Positions 44,938 through 53,913 of a stretch of DNA of 64,000 bases are shown piece by piece. How positions within the stretch are numbered: position 1 is the first letter of the stretch; the number at the start of each line of letters is the position of its first letter. The stretch comes from Nesterenkonia populi. Lineage in GTDB: Bacteria > Actinomycetota > Actinomycetes > Actinomycetales > Micrococcaceae. Under the pieces are notes generated by a model. It ran no database searches, had not been told where the DNA came from, and saw only the letters and a list, made by a program, of their open reading frames with translations. The stretch is from assembly GCF_007994735.1 (NCBI RefSeq), contig NZ_VOIL01000001.1:1674001-1738000 (forward strand), in the 5' to 3' direction. The position numbers and the translations under genes were made by a program.

Positions 44938-46425
44938 CTACGCCCTGCCGGTCATCCGGCGTGTGGTGTCGAAAGCCGCGAGTTCGTCGGGGTGGAGTTG
45001 GTGTTGGACCACGAAAGAGCGGTCCTTGATCCGCCAGAGGCCTTGTCCGACCCCGAGGGTGGGTAGCAGTCTCTGTTCGGTGCCGGTCAGCCCCAAGGTT
45101 TGTGCGGTGGTGCCGAGTTGGTCGGATTCTTGCCGGTAGACAATCCGGGTCTCCGCATTGGCCAGCAGACTGTTGGCGAGGGAGCGCATGGCGGAGCCGG
45201 CGTCGCCGACGTTGTCCAGGTCAGTGAGCTTATGGAAGACCAGCAGGTTGGCGATGCCGTAGTGGCGGGCCAGTCGCCAATGAGCATCCATGCGCCGCAG
45301 CAGTGCCGGATGGGACATAAGTCTCCAGGCTTCGTCGTAGACCACCCAGCGTTGGCCTCCATTGGGGTCGAGCAGGGCTGATTCCATCCACGCTGAGGCA
45401 CAGGTCATCAGTACTGAGATGAGGGTGCTGTTTTCGGTGACGCGGGAGAGGTCCAGGCTGATCATCGGCAGGGAGGGGTCGAACTCGACGGTGGAGGGGC
45501 CGTCGAAGAGACCCCCGAGGTCACCGGCGACCAGGCGGCGCATCGCATGCCCGACCAGCCTGCCGTCTTCTGCCAGGCGGCCGGTGGAGTCATCGGAGGG
45601 GTCGAGGATGCGGTCTACGACCATGGGCAAGATCGGCACGGAGTTCTCTGCCACGGTCTGGGTCAGGGCCAGGTCGATGGCGGTGTGCTCCAACGGAGTC
45701 AGCCCCCGGGCCAGCACGGTCTCTGCCAGTGCCCCGAGCAGGCTGCGACGGCGTGAGGCCACCGTGGTCGCCCACTCAGCGTCCGAGAGGCCACTGGGCC
45801 GGTGGCCTTCATCCAGAGGGTTGAGCCGGTTGGCCAGTCCTGCACCCAGGGCGATGGCCCTGCCGCCCACTGCCTCGGCGACCGGGGTGTGTTCCCCTTT
45901 GGGGTCGCCAGGGACATAGACCCTGCGTCCGAAGGGCAGGCTTCGGGTGTAGAGGGATTTGGCGAGGCTGGATTTGCCGGAGCCCACGATGCCTGCCAGC
46001 ACGATGTTAGGTGCGGTGATGATCCCGCGCTGGTAGAGCACCCAGGGGTCATAGACGAAGCTGGCCCCGGAGTAGAGGTCCTGGCCGATGAACATCCCAT
46101 CAGCACCCAAGCCCCCTTCAGCGAGGAAGGGATATGCCCCGGCCAGGGTGGCGCTGGTGTCCTGATGCCGCGGCAACCGAAACCGCCCCGGACTCCGTAG
46201 CGCCGCAGGTCCAGACTCACCAGCAGCGGGCAAGTACTGCCGTGCCCGCCGCTCAGCACGCTCAGCCTCAGCCTTCTGCCGGAGGGCATGTTTCTCGGCT
46301 TGGCGCTGCTGGGCGCGTAGGCGGGCAGCAGCTTCCCGGCGTTGTTTGCGTAGGCGACGACGCTCAGCAGCCGGAGCCACCAGTACTGAGGTATGCAGTC
46401 TCTCCTGGTCGGGGTCCGGGCTCAT
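44938..46425 (-). CDS. VirB4/TraE-like conjugation ATPase
   Basis: 495 residues. A long basic coiled-coil N-terminus (~20-65) precedes the ATPase domain with Walker A GIVGSGKS at 145-152, GDPKGEH, and Walker B RWVVYDEAWRLM. The pattern fits the conjugation ATPases of Gram-positive elements paired with SCO6880-type proteins; its N-terminal part is shorter than VirB4. It should power assembly and transfer at the membrane. ATG 46425 overlaps the upstream stop (ATGA). Confidence 0.85.
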   Translation of the reverse strand: MSPDPDQERLHTSVLVAPAAERRRLRKQRREAAARLRAQQRQAEKHALRQKAEAERAERRARQYLPAAGESGPAALRSPGRFRLPRHQDTSATLAGAYPFLAEGGLGADGMFIGQDLYSGASFVYDPWVLYQRGIITAPNIVLAGIVGSGKSSLAKSLYTRSLPFGRRVYVPGDPKGEHTPVAEAVGGRAIALGAGLANRLNPLDEGHRPSGLSDAEWATTVASRRRSLLGALAETVLARGLTPLEHTAIDLALTQTVAENSVPILPMVVDRILDPSDDSTGRLAEDGRLVGHAMRRLVAGDLGGLFDGPSTVEFDPSLPMISLDLSRVTENSTLISVLMTCASAWMESALLDPNGGQRWVVYDEAWRLMSHPALLRRMDAHWRLARHYGIANLLVFHKLTDLDNVGDAGSAMRSLANSLLANAETRIVYRQESDQLGTTAQTLGLTGTEQRLLPTLGVGQGLWRIKDRSFVVQHQLHPDELAAFDTTRRMTGRA

Positions 46426-47360
46426 CGAGACAGCCCCCGACCGGTACTTGTGCTGGCGGGCCGGTTCTGGCTGGCATACCAATCCCGCTGAGCTTGGGAT
46501 TCCTGATGCTTCGTCACAGAACCCAGCCGCCCCACAGCGTCCTGACTGGTGGCCCGGCGCGCACCCGCTCTGCCTGCGTAGACGGCTCCGGCTGCTGCGG
46601 CAGCACCGGCTGATGAGCCTCCCGCTGGCCCGGCCAGGCTGCGCCCACCTGCCGCGGCATATGCCAGCCCGTTGCGGCGCGGAGAGGGCTCGGCAGGCAG
46701 GGGGTCGTCAGGGGCGGGGATGGGCCGGTAGAGGGCGACGTGACCCATCTGCTGGTTATACGAGATGGTGTAGTCACCCTCGGTGATCAGATGGTCCCCA
46801 TCAGCAGCCGGGGGCTGGTCGTAGACGTAGCCGTTCTCCATCGCCGCATCAGTGGTCTCTTGACCGGTGTCCCACTGGGCAAGGTGGGTAATGCCGGCTT
46901 GGGCTCCGTCCTCATCAATGAGGTCAAGCACCCCATCGGCCTGACCACGATCGAGGAAGACCACGTTGACCCACCGCCGAGCCGCATCCTGGGCGACGGG
47001 GGTGTGTTCGGTCTGGGAGTGCCAGGCGATACGCCCTGAAGCTTGCGACGCCCGGTCAATACGGTAGCCGGCTTCCGCGACCGCCTGCGCGGCTTCAAAA
47101 AGTGCCTCTGCCGCCGCCGCTGCAGCAGCTCTACCAGCGGGCCGATAACCCTCATCAGAACTCGCTGCATCCAAATGATCCAGGTGCGCGGCGGCAAGTT
47201 GATCGAGGACCTGTTCCAAGGCACGAGTCCCACTGATCAACTCCGCGAGAACCTCATACACTTTGGAAGGATCATCGAAGCTTCGGGTGGCATGAGCGAG
47301 GCCCCGCAGCGCCTGGGATGCTTCCCCACCGTCGGCTTGGGGGTCGTTGAAGGTTGTCAT
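46422..47360 (-). CDS. Conserved element protein, helical, unknown function
   Basis: 312 residues. An Ala-rich helical N-terminal half (GRAAAAAAAEALFEAAQAVAEAGYRIDRAS) is followed by ARRWVNVVFLDRGQADGVLDLIDEDGAQAGITHLAQWD, then a Pro/Gly/Ala-rich tail. I recognise no domain with known function. ATG 47360 lies after AAGGAGGAG. It is translationally coupled to the VirB4-like gene, so it probably acts in the same transfer operon. Confidence 0.65.
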   Translation of the reverse strand: MTTFNDPQADGGEASQALRGLAHATRSFDDPSKVYEVLAELISGTRALEQVLDQLAAAHLDHLDAASSDEGYRPAGRAAAAAAAEALFEAAQAVAEAGYRIDRASQASGRIAWHSQTEHTPVAQDAARRWVNVVFLDRGQADGVLDLIDEDGAQAGITHLAQWDTGQETTDAAMENGYVYDQPPAADGDHLITEGDYTISYNQQMGHVALYRPIPAPDDPLPAEPSPRRNGLAYAAAGGRSLAGPAGGSSAGAAAAAGAVYAGRAGARRATSQDAVGRLGSVTKHQESQAQRDWYASQNRPASTSTGRGLSR

Positions 47361-47443
47361 GGTGGCTCCTCCTTGGCGGTTATGCCAGGGAGGTGAGCAC
47401 GAGGTCACCAGACCATGTCAGTGGCCCCACATAGGATGCCGAT

Positions 47444-48301
47444 ATGGCCTACACAGCGAATGTTCTCCGGGTAATGATCGCTTCACCGTCTGACATCACA
47501 CAGGCCCGAGACGCCGTCGAAGCAGCCATCCACGGGTGGAACGACGCCAACGCCGAAGCAAAGAAGACGATCCTCCAACCGTGGCGCTACGAAACATCTT
47601 CTGTCCCAATGCTGGGTGAGCATCCTCAGGCGCTGATCAACTCTCAAGGCGTAGACCGGTCAGACATTGTGTTCGCCCTCTTCGGCAGCCGGCTTGGATC
47701 ACCGACACCTGAAGCCATCTCAGGCACTGTGGAAGAAATTCAGCGAGCCAAAGATCAGAACAAGCCAGTACACCTGTACTTCTCCGCAGCACCGCACCCT
47801 AATGACGTCGACACCGAACAGCTCGCTGGCCTTCGAGAGTTCAAGGAAGAGATCAGCCAGCTGGGCCTCTTTGGGGAGTTCAACACCCCCGACCAGCTCA
47901 CCCACAAGGTGTGGAGCGCTATCGAGTACGACATCCAGAAGATCTCCTTGGGAACGCCACGCCTTGAGAATTCCCGTGGCGGAGTGCACTTCACCGCACA
48001 GGCTCAGAGTGACCGTGAGTTGCGCGATTACGACAAGAGGGGCAGACCCCGATACCGAACTCGGAACTGGATCGATGTGACAAATGCCGGAGAGACGGAC
48101 GCCGAGCAGGTCACCTTCGAGGTCGTTGGGGATGAGCCTCGCATGGACCTTATCGGCGCCCATGGTCCCACCACGATCCATGCAGGACAGACACGGCCAT
48201 TGACAGTTGGGTTTTCTGGCGGCCTACCGGGACCGGACATTCTGAGGATCCGTTGGGTCGAAGATGGGGAACCAAAGAAGAAGGACATCCACGTCGGATA
48301 G
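47444..48301 (+). CDS. DUF4062-type (TIR-like) cargo protein with C-terminal beta domain
   Basis: 285 residues. The N-terminus matches the DUF4062 pattern: LRVMIASPSDITQARDAVEAAIHGWNDANAE, then RSDIVFALFGSRLGSPTPEAISGTVEEIQRAKDQNKPVHLYFS, a flavodoxin-like alpha/beta domain related to TIR/STALD modules found in defence. After residue ~170 a second domain is rich in beta strands (WIDVTNAGETDAEQVTFEVVGDEP, VGFSGGLPGPDILRIRWVE). It is on the strand opposite to the transfer operon, and between two of its genes, so it is accessory cargo. The ATG 47444 has a weak AGGA. No effector motif is certain. Confidence 0.7.
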   Translation: MAYTANVLRVMIASPSDITQARDAVEAAIHGWNDANAEAKKTILQPWRYETSSVPMLGEHPQALINSQGVDRSDIVFALFGSRLGSPTPEAISGTVEEIQRAKDQNKPVHLYFSAAPHPNDVDTEQLAGLREFKEEISQLGLFGEFNTPDQLTHKVWSAIEYDIQKISLGTPRLENSRGGVHFTAQAQSDRELRDYDKRGRPRYRTRNWIDVTNAGETDAEQVTFEVVGDEPRMDLIGAHGPTTIHAGQTRPLTVGFSGGLPGPDILRIRWVEDGEPKKKDIHVG

Positions 48302-48304
48302 TCC

Positions 48305-49774
48305 TTAGAGCTTTCTGCACAGAGGTAGGGCTGCGGCGGTGAAGGCTGCTGCTTGTTGGCCCACTAGGAGGCGGGTTTCGCAGGAGGCTTGGATCGCAGC
48401 CTGCTCGATTGCCGTCACATTCGCATCCAGTTCCTCCACGGTGGATGCGGTGGCTGAGATAAGTCCGGTGTAGCGCAGGACGCCGTGGCCGGCGGTGAGG
48501 TCTGCTTCTTGTTGGAGGACGTCGTCGAACTCGGCCAGGTCTGCGGCGTCTTCGATCTGGCCGATCTTGGCCCGTTGGGCCTGGTCGCTGATGTGCTCGA
48601 CCTTCTTCTTCCGTATGTCCCTGGCGGCTTGGTCGGAGCGCATCGGGGTACACAGCAGGCTGAACGAGCGTTGGATACCGGTGGAGAGCAGTACCGGTGA
48701 GAGGAATTCGGGGTGGACCATCGACCGGGGCCACTCGCTGACCCAGAGCACCGCGTGGTGGGCTGAGTCGGTGCGCAGCCTCGGCCAGGTCTCGTTGACA
48801 GCTACCGGTCCGGCGGTGGCCAGGCTTTGACCGAGTTCCCCGTGCCGTTGGAGGACCGGTGCGATGGCCGGATCGTAGGCCGAGCGTAGGATCACCGCGA
48901 TCTCACCAGGAGTCAGCCACCCCGATGGGGTGAGATCGGCGGTGCGCAGCGCGGTGGTCAGAGTGTTCATTTCTTGGCGAAGGACACCTGCAGCCCCACG
49001 GATGCCGCCTCCGGCGGTGCGTATTTGCCGGGCGGCGGCCTTCATATCCAACGAGAGGCTGATCGTGGTGGCGTGGCGTTCCCCAGCCGGACCAGCCCGG
49101 TCAATCAGCTCTGCGTAGGTCTCAGCGGCCCACGATCCGTCGTCGGTGCCGTGTTTGGCCCACCACTCCGCCAACCCGGTCCCGGAGTCCGGCAGGGTGC
49201 GCTCTAAGACTTGCAGAGTGGCGACCCGGCCGGAGCGGCACACCGTTGCCAGCACCCGGCCCCAGGCGGTGACTCGGCGTTGCTGCTCAGCAGGGTCTAA
49301 CAGTACGAAGGCGGGGTGGGAGACCTCGGTGACCACGGTCAGAGTGTTCGCGGTGGGGTCGTGGATCATCCCGGCCCCGGTCTCGGGGTCGGTGTATTCC
49401 CGCAGCCGGGCCATATCCCCAGGCAACGCCAGAGTCCCCTCCGGCCGGGGTGTAGTAATCCGCCGTCGGTACAACAACTGCCCGCCGGTGGTGCGCCAGA
49501 CCCACCAGAAGCACACCGGCAGCCACTCCACCACCGGGCGTCCGGCAACGGGTATCCACGTCAAGGCGGCGGCGAGGACCCAGATGGGTGCGGTGTAGGC
49601 CAGCAGGATGCCGCCCCCGGCGTAGAGGGCACCCACAAGGGACAGTCCACCGATCCCGAGGGTGATCAACTGAGTCAGGGAGAGACCGAGCAGGATGCCG
49701 CGGCGGGTCAGCCGGGAGAACTTCACCGGCACCAACTCCACCGACGAACCCGTCGATGTTGTCTCGCTAGGCAT
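48305..49774 (-). CDS. SCO6880-family conjugation protein
   Basis: 489 residues from ATG 49774, or GTG 49786 (which directly abuts AGGAAGGGG). Two N-terminal membrane segments (ILLGLSLTQLITLGIGGLSLVGALY, APIWVLAAALTWIPV) are followed by a large soluble region with ERHATTISLSLDMKAAARQIRTAGGG and RSDQAARDIRKKKVEHISDQAQRAKIGQIEDA. This is the SCO6880 family, which accompanies the transfer ATPase in actinobacterial elements and may be its membrane platform. It overlaps the TrbL-like gene, so the two are coupled. Confidence 0.85.
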   Translation of the reverse strand: MPSETTSTGSSVELVPVKFSRLTRRGILLGLSLTQLITLGIGGLSLVGALYAGGGILLAYTAPIWVLAAALTWIPVAGRPVVEWLPVCFWWVWRTTGGQLLYRRRITTPRPEGTLALPGDMARLREYTDPETGAGMIHDPTANTLTVVTEVSHPAFVLLDPAEQQRRVTAWGRVLATVCRSGRVATLQVLERTLPDSGTGLAEWWAKHGTDDGSWAAETYAELIDRAGPAGERHATTISLSLDMKAAARQIRTAGGGIRGAAGVLRQEMNTLTTALRTADLTPSGWLTPGEIAVILRSAYDPAIAPVLQRHGELGQSLATAGPVAVNETWPRLRTDSAHHAVLWVSEWPRSMVHPEFLSPVLLSTGIQRSFSLLCTPMRSDQAARDIRKKKVEHISDQAQRAKIGQIEDAADLAEFDDVLQQEADLTAGHGVLRYTGLISATASTVEELDANVTAIEQAAIQASCETRLLVGQQAAAFTAAALPLCRKL

Positions 49775-49782
49775 GGCCTGTT

Positions 49783-51273
49783 TCACCCCTTCCTTCGCCT
49801 GTACACATCAGCGGTCGGGTCCTGTGGCTGAGGCCCTGAGTGTGGTGGCCGTGGGGGTGGCGGGTCGGCAGGCTGGCGCGGGGTCTTCGGCACAGGCTGC
49901 CCAGGGGTCCTGTCTTGTCCGCCCCTGGGTCCTTGGGCGGCGGGGACGCCGGAGGGTCCGGGGTGCTGGCCCTCCTGGCCCGGGCGCGGGCCGCCACCGG
50001 TATTGGTGTCGGCATCGGCGGCGGTTTCTGCCTGATTACCCAGGGCTTGGCCTGCTTTGGGGCCGGCTTCGGCGGAGTCCTTGGCGACTTTGGCCCCGAT
50101 CACCGCCGCAGCAGCAGGACCCCCAGCCGCCGCGCCACCGCCTGCCGCACCACCACCAGCAGTTCCGCCGCCGGTAGCTGTGGTGCCTGATCCGGCGGTG
50201 GCACCTGGACCACCTGGACCGCCGGGAGGCGGGCCTCCGCTGGGTTTTCCTCCTGTGGGTTTCTGCCCACCCGGGCCACCACTGTTGGGTGGTGCGTCAC
50301 TGTTGCCGTCGAGGACTTTCTTCGGCCCCTCGCCCTGGGGCTTGTTCGGGGTGGGCACCGGACGGTTCAACGACTGTTTGGCTTCCTGCTCAGCACCGAT
50401 GGAGTGGTACATGTCGGCTCCGACGAAGGAAAGGAACCGGTAGGTCATATACGGGGCAAAGGCAGCCATCAACATCAGCACCACCCCGGCCAGCGGATCA
50501 CTGACCGAAGCCAAGTCCGCCTCGATCGGTGCGGAGACTTGGGTGATGGCCACCAGAAACATCACGGTGAGCACGAGTTTGGAGACGGCTAGGGCGATCA
50601 CGAACATGGCCCATTTGGCGATCCAGCCTTTGCTGGCATCCCAGGAGGCCCCAGCGAAAGCCAACGGGGCAAGGACGACGGCGACGAGGATCAGGGCTTT
50701 GCGGACCAGTAGGGAGAGCCAGACGATCGCTGCGGCCGAGATGGCAAGGCCTGCCATGAAGATGGTGATGATTGCACCCACACCGGGGGTGGCAATATTG
50801 ATGGCTGTCAGTCCTGCGGCGAGAGCGGCGATTTTGTTGCCCATGGATTCGGTGGTTTCTCCGGCGGCTTGGATGATCCCCAGACTCAGCTGATCTACGA
50901 CTTCCAGCAGCAGGGCGGTCAGGGTGACCGCGATGAAGGAGCCGAGTACGGATTTCGCCAGCCCGAGGGCGGCTCTGGTGAGTGCGCCGGGGTCCCGGCG
51001 GATCAGGCCGGTGATCAGTTGCAGGCAGAAGAACAGCAACATCACGAAGACCGCGATGCCGAAGACGATGTTGTAGACCCCCAGGTACTCGTCACTGGTG
51101 ACATCAACCAGGGTGGTGGTATCGAACACGGCCCAGACGGCTTCAAAGAGCCAGCCGGCGGCAGCCCCCATGGCTTGGGCGAGCCAGTCGAATGGGGCTG
51201 AGATGAGGCTGGCGGCTGCTTCGCCTGCTGTATCGCAGACGTTGGAGATGACGGGAACATCGCACAGGCCCAC
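49783..51273 (-). CDS. TrbL/VirB6-like polytopic conjugation protein
   Basis: 496 residues. Six to eight membrane segments lie in the first 300 residues (IVFGIAVFVMLLFFCLQLITGLI, ALGLAKSVLGSFIAVTLTALLLEVV, FMAGLAISAAAIVWLSLLV, AMFVIALAVSKLVLTVMFLVAI). The last ~190 residues form a Gly/Pro/Gln-rich, low-complexity tail. The layout is that of TrbL/VirB6 proteins, which line the DNA channel. GTG 51273 is the start, after AAGGAGTG. It lies next to two pilin-like genes and the SCO6880 gene. Confidence 0.8.
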   Translation of the reverse strand: MGLCDVPVISNVCDTAGEAAASLISAPFDWLAQAMGAAAGWLFEAVWAVFDTTTLVDVTSDEYLGVYNIVFGIAVFVMLLFFCLQLITGLIRRDPGALTRAALGLAKSVLGSFIAVTLTALLLEVVDQLSLGIIQAAGETTESMGNKIAALAAGLTAINIATPGVGAIITIFMAGLAISAAAIVWLSLLVRKALILVAVVLAPLAFAGASWDASKGWIAKWAMFVIALAVSKLVLTVMFLVAITQVSAPIEADLASVSDPLAGVVLMLMAAFAPYMTYRFLSFVGADMYHSIGAEQEAKQSLNRPVPTPNKPQGEGPKKVLDGNSDAPPNSGGPGGQKPTGGKPSGGPPPGGPGGPGATAGSGTTATGGGTAGGGAAGGGAAAGGPAAAAVIGAKVAKDSAEAGPKAGQALGNQAETAADADTNTGGGPRPGQEGQHPGPSGVPAAQGPRGGQDRTPGQPVPKTPRQPADPPPPRPPHSGPQPQDPTADVYRRRKG

Positions 51274-51319
51274 CGCACATCACTCCTTCACAAACAAAGG
51301 GGGTTGGAGACGGTGGGGG

Positions 51320-51676
51320 TTAGACCTGTTGGCCGACGTTCCAGAAGAAGTTGATCAATGTGACGCTGGCTCCGCAGATGATCGCCGCCCCGCAGGAGAC
51401 CAGCACGCCGATCTTTCCTCGGCCTGCCAGATGCGGATTGGAGCTGTTAGCTCCAAAGCCCCACACGATCGCCGAGATGATCAGCGCCAACACGGAGAGC
51501 ACCAGGCCGATGGTCATGACCGCCCCGACGATCGTGCGCAGCTGGCTGATCCCCGGCAGCCCGGATTCATTCGGGCTGATGTCGATCTGAGCGACCACCA
51601 TCGGGTCAGCCACCAGGGTGGGGGTGGTGAGTGTTGCGGTGTGGATGGCCTCGGAGAGGGCGATGAGAGTGTCCAC
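51320..51676 (-). CDS. DUF6112-type pilin-like membrane protein A
   Basis: 118 residues. Two hydrophobic segments (TIVGAVMTIGLVLSVLALIISAIVWGFG and IGVLVSCGAAIICGASVTLINFFW) with a short polar loop give the VirB2/TrbC-like hairpin. It resembles protein B at 51770-52036 along its whole length. GTG 51676 follows AAGGAG. In the element it would be a channel or pilus subunit. Confidence 0.72.
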   Translation of the reverse strand: MDTLIALSEAIHTATLTTPTLVADPMVVAQIDISPNESGLPGISQLRTIVGAVMTIGLVLSVLALIISAIVWGFGANSSNPHLAGRGKIGVLVSCGAAIICGASVTLINFFWNVGQQV

Positions 51677-51718
51677 GACAGATGCTCCTTCAGATGAGAA
51701 ACGAGTGGGTCGTGAAGG

Positions 51719-51730
51719 AGGTGCACACCT
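51719..51730. repeat. GTGCAC motif copy 3
   Basis: AGGTGCACACCT sits between the two pilin-like genes. It is the closest copy to a full palindrome. Confidence 0.35.
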
Positions 51731-51769
51731 CATCCCCGCCCTGCATGGACCGGCCTCGGGTGAGGGCGG

Positions 51770-52036
51770 TTAGAGTTGTTCGCCGAGGTCGATCAGCCAG
51801 TTCATCCAGGTCATCGCCCCGCCGGCGAGGATCGCCGCTCCCAGGCAGACCAGCACCCCGGTCCTGCCCTTAGCGGCGGAGGCTGGGTTCCCGTGTGAGG
51901 AGGCCACACCCCAAATGATGGCGGAGACGATGAGCATCAACACTGCGATCACTAGGACGAAGGTCAGCAGAGCCCCGACCACCTCGCGCAGGTCGGTGAT
52001 CCCGGAGAGACCCTCGAAATCAGGAAACACGTTCAT
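51770..52036 (-). CDS. DUF6112-type pilin-like membrane protein B
   Basis: 88 residues, shorter than its neighbour. LREVVGALLTFVLVIAVLMLIVSAIIWGVASSHGNP and TGVLVCLGAAILAGGAMTWMNWLIDLG correspond segment by segment to protein A: both have a small residue-rich hairpin, an SxxNP loop and a KGRTGVLV / RGKIGVLV stretch. Two related subunits may assemble together. ATG 52036 is the start. Confidence 0.72.
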   Translation of the reverse strand: MNVFPDFEGLSGITDLREVVGALLTFVLVIAVLMLIVSAIIWGVASSHGNPASAAKGRTGVLVCLGAAILAGGAMTWMNWLIDLGEQL

Positions 52037-52181
52037 ACCGAACAGGTATGCCCAACTGACCTAGATGGCCTGGTTCCAGTTGTGTGTTGACTGTGCGCCC
52101 AAGAGTCCCTCGATATGGTTCTACCGGAGATTTCCTTGCTTTCCATGACGCGCAATCCGGTTGCACCCCGACGGTGTTCTG

Positions 52182-52688
52182 CTAGTCACGTCTTTTCATC
52201 TGAGGAGCGTCCGCTGGGACCACCTGATCGCTGTGGTCCACAATGAAGAGGCTGTTCCGCAGCCAATACACGCTCCGTCCGAAACGAGTGATCAGCAGGC
52301 TTGCGGCGTATATGACAACTCCAAAGGCCCAATAAGGACGATATTCGTCCACGAAGATCGACAAGATAGGAATGACGGCACAGAAGAGGCAGGACAGGAT
52401 AATCGCGGTCCAGTTCCGCTTGAGAACCTTATGGTGCTGAGCTCGCATGTCCTTCAGCAGAGGATCAGCGCTCTGATACGTCATGGTGCACGAGAAAGTT
52501 GCCGACGCAAGGGCCAGACCAGCTAGTGTAGCGACCCCTGTGTAGATCCCGTGGCGAACAGTGATGTCCTCCGGGAGCCAGTCATCACCCCACAGGATCC
52601 ACGCAAAGAGCGATAGAAGGGGGAGTACTTGGTCGAAGGCAGGACGGTTGGCGATCGTGTAGCGCAGCTTCTTGGCCACGATGATCAC
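52182..52688 (-). CDS. Four-TM membrane protein of a two-gene cargo cassette
   Basis: 168 residues with four hydrophobic segments near 18-36, 45-70, 93-114 and 118-137 (FAWILWGDDW, IYTGVATLAGLALASATFSCTMTY, WTAIILSCLFCAVIPILSIFV, YWAFGVVIYAASLLI) and a polar C-terminal tail. The GTG start overlaps the upstream stop (GTGA), coupling it to the soluble gene. Codon use is lower in GC than that of the transfer genes around it. No known family is recognisable. A small membrane protein fed by a cytosolic partner is a common layout of defence systems, though none is matched here. Confidence 0.65.
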   Translation of the reverse strand: MIIVAKKLRYTIANRPAFDQVLPLLSLFAWILWGDDWLPEDITVRHGIYTGVATLAGLALASATFSCTMTYQSADPLLKDMRAQHHKVLKRNWTAIILSCLFCAVIPILSIFVDEYRPYWAFGVVIYAASLLITRFGRSVYWLRNSLFIVDHSDQVVPADAPQMKRRD

Positions 52689-53593
52689 CCCTGCTCGAGT
52701 TCTCTGATTCTCTGGTTGATCTCTGGGCTGATCTCCACCAGCCCATTGAGCAGGTCCGAATACAACCTTCGCTCTGGTCCGACAGCATTGAGCTCAAACT
52801 TGGTAGCCATCTTATGTGCCACCAGGGACAACTCCTCGGTCAGCTCCTCGTCAATCACAGCTTCAGCGCGTGTCTTCGACTTCTCTGTGATCGTGCGCTT
52901 GAGATCCCCAGTCACCAGATTGAGGAACTTGCGCATGGTCTGCTGGCCGCGAGCTTCCTTGGGGAGCTTGATCTTGATCTCAATCTCAACATCCTGCCCT
53001 ACGGCATCAGCTATCCGATCTGCGTAACCCGCTGGCCCCTCAGAGGGCTCGTCCAAGGAGAACAAGTCTCGGTGGGTGGAGAAGCGTGAGGAGAAGCTAA
53101 CAAGCCCCTTTGCTTCGCGCAATCGATCAATCTGTGGGCGGTCCATGTAGGGCCCCACTTTCCAGTACTCCGACTCAGCACCGGGAAAGAAGTGTTGGAG
53201 GAATGGTTCAAGAGCATTAGCTTGTGGTGCGCTCGTGCCTCCGGAGGCGATCATGAAGATGTGCTTGGTTTCGGAGAACAGCACGGCGCTTGAGTAATAG
53301 GCATTGCCCTCTTCTTCGTCGTCCATCATGAGATCTTTGACGGAAGCGCTACTTTCATCAAGCTGCGTCATGAAGGACCCATCCACTGGCTTGTGAACAC
53401 CCAGCAGGTATGTGCCATTCACTTCGATGGGGTCGTAGAGAACACCGTTGAGCTTCCGCTCCTTGAGGGGGTATTCCTCTTTGAACTCTCGTAGAGTGCG
53501 ATTCCAATCCCTTGATTTCAACCTACGAGAGGACCCCTTTGAGAGAAGCTTGGCCTCATAGACGTGTGCGACCTTTTCTTTAGGTTTGACCAT
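52685..53593 (-). CDS. Soluble protein of the two-gene cargo cassette, unknown function
   Basis: 302 residues. No membrane segment. The N-terminus is basic (KLLSKGSSRRLKSRDWNRTL), then comes an alpha/beta stretch with YYSSAVLFSETKHIFMIASGGTSAPQANALEPFLQHFFP and a helical C-terminal half with VEIEIKIKLPKEARGQQTMRKFLNLVTGDLKRTITEKSKTRAEAVIDEEL. No nuclease, kinase or nucleotidyltransferase motif could be seen. The ATG follows GGAG by 8 bases. It is the first gene of the cassette and is coupled to the four-TM gene. Base composition marks both as later acquisitions in the element. Confidence 0.65.
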   Translation of the reverse strand: MVKPKEKVAHVYEAKLLSKGSSRRLKSRDWNRTLREFKEEYPLKERKLNGVLYDPIEVNGTYLLGVHKPVDGSFMTQLDESSASVKDLMMDDEEEGNAYYSSAVLFSETKHIFMIASGGTSAPQANALEPFLQHFFPGAESEYWKVGPYMDRPQIDRLREAKGLVSFSSRFSTHRDLFSLDEPSEGPAGYADRIADAVGQDVEIEIKIKLPKEARGQQTMRKFLNLVTGDLKRTITEKSKTRAEAVIDEELTEELSLVAHKMATKFELNAVGPERRLYSDLLNGLVEISPEINQRIRELEQG

Positions 53594-53913
53594 TGTTCAA
53601 GCTCCTTCGCTAGGTCGCTGACAGCCTGGGGCGAGAAACCCCCGGCACTTATCCCACTACGTGGAGGGCGAGATTAGACGGTTATAGGTCGTCCCACGGC
53701 CTAGTACGGTTTGCAAGCTTGCCCCTCAGCAGTAAGTCAGATTCTACGAATCAGCCTATGTGAGGCCCAGGCAATTTTGTGTGACCCGTTACTGACTATG
53801 GCCTCGTAGTGCTAGACGGCAGCCGCGGGGGAGCAATCACTGCGTCCGGGATGGACGTCTATTTCCTATTCTCTTCGATCGAGGTTGCTGACAGTCGGGC
53901 CAACCCCGGGGGA
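53594..53913. other. Intergenic region before the cargo cassette
   Basis: 320 bases that probably hold the promoter of the two-gene cassette. I see no gene and no clear promoter motif. Confidence 0.45.

Noticed and set aside
52182-53593. Assignment of the two-gene cassette to Kiwa
   Set aside because: Both systems pair a four-TM protein with a ~300-residue soluble protein, but I cannot see DUF4868 motifs and the gene order differs, so only the architecture is comparable.
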